A stretch of 64,000 nucleotides of DNA, taken from positions 1,204,026 through 1,268,025 of the forward strand of contig NZ_SJOM01000007.1 of assembly GCF_004762045.1 (NCBI RefSeq), given 5' to 3'. Under the pieces are notes generated by a model that was given only the letters and a program-made list of their open reading frames with translations, was not told where the DNA came from and did no database searches. The position numbers and the translations under genes are program-made. The stretch comes from Mycobacterium sp. DL99. GTDB lineage: Bacteria; Actinomycetota; Actinomycetes; Mycobacteriales; Mycobacteriaceae. Shown piece after piece: positions 62,030 to 64,000 of this stretch; within the stretch, counting starts at the first letter, position 1; each line of letters opens with the position of its first letter.

Positions 62030-63727
62030 ATGAATGTCGTCGCGAGCAACACGGACCGCTACCGCGGTGCCCGTGACCAGCTGGTTGCCACCATCGCGGA
62101 CTATCCCCGCGCCGTCGAGGAGTTCGAATGGCCGCAGATCAGCGGCACCTTCAACTGGGCTGTCGACTGGTTCGACGCCATCGCCAGGGGCAACGACCGC
62201 ACGGCGCTGTGGATCGTCGAGGAGGACGGTTCGCAGCAGCAGGTGACCTTTGCCGAGATGGCGCAGCGGTCCGACCGCGTCGCGGCCTGGCTGCAGGGGC
62301 TCGGCGTGAGCAAGGGCGACCGGGTCCTGTTGATGCTCGGCAATCAGGTCGAGTTGTGGGAGGCCATGCTGGCCATCGCCAAGCTGGGCGCGATCATCAT
62401 GCCGACGACCGGGGCGCTGGGGCCGGCGGATCTGTCCGATCGCATCGCGCGCGGCGGCGCGCGGTTCGTCATCGTCAACGCCGCCGATGCGGTCAAGTTC
62501 GCCGAGGTGCCGGGCGACTACGTGCGCATCGCGGTGGGCGAGACCCCAACAGGCTGGCACCGCTACGCCGACGCATACGACGTGGCACCGCGGCGGTTCG
62601 AGGCGTGCACGACGGTCGATGACCCGATGCTCATCTACTTCACCTCCGGCACCACGAGCAAGCCGAAGCTGGTCGAGCATTCCCAGGTGAGCTACCCGGT
62701 CGGGCATCTGACCACGATGGCCTGGATCGGCGTCAAACCCGGTGACGTGCACCTGGCGATCAGCTCGCCCGGTTGGGCCAAGCACGCCTGGAGCTGTTTC
62801 TTCGCACCGTGGATCGCCGAGGCGACGATCTTCGTCTACAACTACGCGCGCTTCGACGCGGCGGCACTGATGGGCCAGCTGCGGCGGGCCAAGGTCAACA
62901 CGTTCTGTGCCCCGCCGACGGTCTGGCGCATGCTGATCCAGGCTGACCTGGGCGAGCGGCCCGAGGGATTGCGGGAGATCCTGGGCGCCGGTGAGCCGCT
63001 GAACCCGGATGTGATCGCCCAGGTGGAACAGGCTTGGGGGCTGACGATTCGCGACGGGTTCGGCCAGACCGAGACCTCGCTGCTGGTCGGCAACACTCCG
63101 GGCCAGCCGGTGAAACCCGGCTCGATGGGCCGTCCGATGCCGGGTGTCCCGGTGGTGCTGGTGGATCCGATCACGTCGACGCCCGCCGTCGAGGGGGAGA
63201 TCTGCCTGGACCTGGCGGCGCACCCGCGCAACCTGATGACCGGCTATCTCGGTGATCCGCAACGCAATGAGGCCGTGATGGCCGGTGGCTACTACCACAC
63301 CGGTGACGTCGCCGTCCGTGACGAGGACGGCTACATCACCTACATCGGCCGCACCGACGACGTGTTCAAGTCCAGCGACTACAAGGTGTCGCCGTTCGAG
63401 TTGGAGAGCGTGCTGATCGAGCATCCGGCCGTGGTCGAGGCCGCGGTGGTGCCGCAACCCGACGACACCCGGCTGTCCGTGCCCAAGGCATATGTCGCGC
63501 TGGCGGATGGCTGGGAAGCCAACGCGGACACGGCGAAAGACGTCATGACCTATGCCCGTGACCATCTCGCGCCCTACCTCAAGGTGCGCCGGGTCGAGTT
63601 CTTCGACCTGCCCAAGACCATCTCGGGCAAGATCCGCCGCGTCGAGTTGCGCAAGCGTGAGGACGCGGCTCATGAAGCGGGAGAACCGATTTCCACCGAA
63701 TACCGTTACGAGGATCTAGTGGAATGA
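62030..63727 (+). CDS. acyl-CoA/acetyl-CoA synthetase-like AMP-binding protein
   Basis: A 565-residue adenylate-forming enzyme. Core motifs: YFTSGTTSKPKLVEHS (P-loop), FGQTETSLLVGN, YYHTGDVAVRDEDGYITYIG, and the C-terminal KTISGKIRRVELR with the catalytic lysine. Acts on short- or medium-chain carboxylic acids (ACSM-like) by forming an acyl-AMP then acyl-CoA. ATG start; divergent from the GAF/LuxR gene. Its stop overlaps the next synthetase start (ATGA). Confidence 0.92.
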   Translation: MNVVASNTDRYRGARDQLVATIADYPRAVEEFEWPQISGTFNWAVDWFDAIARGNDRTALWIVEEDGSQQQVTFAEMAQRSDRVAAWLQGLGVSKGDRVLLMLGNQVELWEAMLAIAKLGAIIMPTTGALGPADLSDRIARGGARFVIVNAADAVKFAEVPGDYVRIAVGETPTGWHRYADAYDVAPRRFEACTTVDDPMLIYFTSGTTSKPKLVEHSQVSYPVGHLTTMAWIGVKPGDVHLAISSPGWAKHAWSCFFAPWIAEATIFVYNYARFDAAALMGQLRRAKVNTFCAPPTVWRMLIQADLGERPEGLREILGAGEPLNPDVIAQVEQAWGLTIRDGFGQTETSLLVGNTPGQPVKPGSMGRPMPGVPVVLVDPITSTPAVEGEICLDLAAHPRNLMTGYLGDPQRNEAVMAGGYYHTGDVAVRDEDGYITYIGRTDDVFKSSDYKVSPFELESVLIEHPAVVEAAVVPQPDDTRLSVPKAYVALADGWEANADTAKDVMTYARDHLAPYLKVRRVEFFDLPKTISGKIRRVELRKREDAAHEAGEPISTEYRYEDLVE

Positions 63728-64000
63728 ATACGGCGATGAGTTCCTATGACCGTGGCCCCACCGATGTGCCTGTGCTCGAAGAGACCATCGGGGCGAACTT
63801 CGAGCGCATGGTGGCGGCCGGGCCGGACGCCGAAGCGCTGGTCGAGGTGGCCACCCGGCGGCGCTGGAGCTATGCAGCGCTCAACGACGAAGTCGACGCG
63901 GTGGCGCGGGGGCTCATCGCCCTGGGCGTGCAGAAGGGCGATCGCGTCGGCATCTGGGCGCCCAACTGCGCCGAATGGGTGATGCTTCAGCTCGCGACGG
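63724..64000 (+). CDS. second AMP-binding acyl-CoA synthetase (incomplete)
   Basis: The first 92 residues of a second adenylate-forming enzyme (FadD-like): YDRGPTDVPVLEETIGANFE, RWSYAALNDEVDAVARGLIA, and GVQKGDRVGIWAPNCAEWVM. The 3' end is outside the window. ATG overlaps the previous stop, so it is co-translated. Substrate unknown; the pairing suggests activation of a related acid in the same pathway. Confidence 0.85.
   Translation, partial: MNTAMSSYDRGPTDVPVLEETIGANFERMVAAGPDAEALVEVATRRRWSYAALNDEVDAVARGLIALGVQKGDRVGIWAPNCAEWVMLQLAT

Noticed and set aside
59992..62052. 686-residue frame joining the epoxide hydrolase to upstream antisense sequence
   Set aside because: The hydrolase has an ATG at 61098; the extra part covers the LuxR/GAF gene in a different frame and is Arg-rich noise.
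61844..63673. 609-codon minus-strand frame opposite the acyl-CoA synthetase
   Set aside because: Antisense shadow of a clear AMP-binding enzyme; no family resemblance and no start signal.

Overview
The window is chromosomal DNA from a mycobacterium. Evidence: high G+C, frequent GTG starts, ATGA/GTGA-coupled operons, and a gene order (xpb/ercc3, helicase-associated gene, moaC-mog-moaE, rpfA, moaD-moaA, yccF-like, cspB, DUF2771, MFS, DUF3027, DUF2530, marR, spoU, sepH, serC, AurF-like diiron oxygenase, fprB, citA, gltA2, FAD oxidoreductase, arfABC, prrBA) that follows, as I recall it, the Rv0861c-Rv0903c stretch of Mycobacterium tuberculosis. No PE/PPE gene is present, and several catabolic or transport inserts interrupt the backbone. 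This suggests a fast-growing environmental species (Mycolicibacterium type); the species cannot be named from this sequence alone.

Layout. 1-6.7 kb: an accessory five-gene minus-strand operon (two paralogous metallo-beta-lactamase-fold hydrolases, two alpha/beta hydrolases, one fused to an NTF2-like domain, and a flavin reductase-like protein), a divergent XRE/MmyB-type regulator, and small orphan genes. 6.7-11.4 kb: VOC protein, XPB-type helicase and partner. 11.4-16.3 kb: molybdenum cofactor genes on both strands, flanking rpfA, which carries a frameshift and has an upstream c-di-AMP (ydaO/yuaA-type) riboswitch and a CRP-like site. A 294-bp non-coding, hairpin-rich element with 38-bp terminal inverted repeats lies between moaE and rpfA. 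16.4-25 kb: CspB, glutathionyl-hydroquinone-reductase-like protein, MFS, MarR, SpoU, methyltransferase and F420-type oxidoreductase. 25-30 kb: SepH, SerC, a decayed methionine aminopeptidase, diiron oxygenase, FprB. 30-35.6 kb: P-loop kinase, a YkoE-type ECF vitamin transporter and AAC(2')-I aminoglycoside acetyltransferase. 35.6-41.5 kb: two citrate synthases, PdxH, MFS, TetR, YbaK. 41.5-46.2 kb: an N-terminally truncated amidohydrolase, a DHA2 exporter with MarR, and a TetR/SnoaL divergon. 46.2-52.5 kb: FAD oxidoreductase, FKBP, ArfABC, PrrBA. 52.5-58.2 kb: three ABC exporter half-transporters, the last two with the motif pattern of a heterodimer. 58.2-64 kb: DUF1254, epoxide hydrolase, LuxR/GAF regulator and two acyl-CoA synthetases (the last incomplete).

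Genes working together: the Moa proteins build molybdopterin; EcfT, the double ATPase and YkoE form one transporter; ArfABC form the acid-response/ammonia-release operon; PrrB/PrrA form a two-component pair; citA/gltA2 feed the TCA cycle. The most unusual items are the hairpin-rich inverted-repeat element (12836-13129), the rpfA frameshift, the remnant methionine aminopeptidase, the truncated amidohydrolase and the uncharacterised twin-MBL operon. No CRISPR array, tRNA, rRNA, transposase or prophage was recognised.
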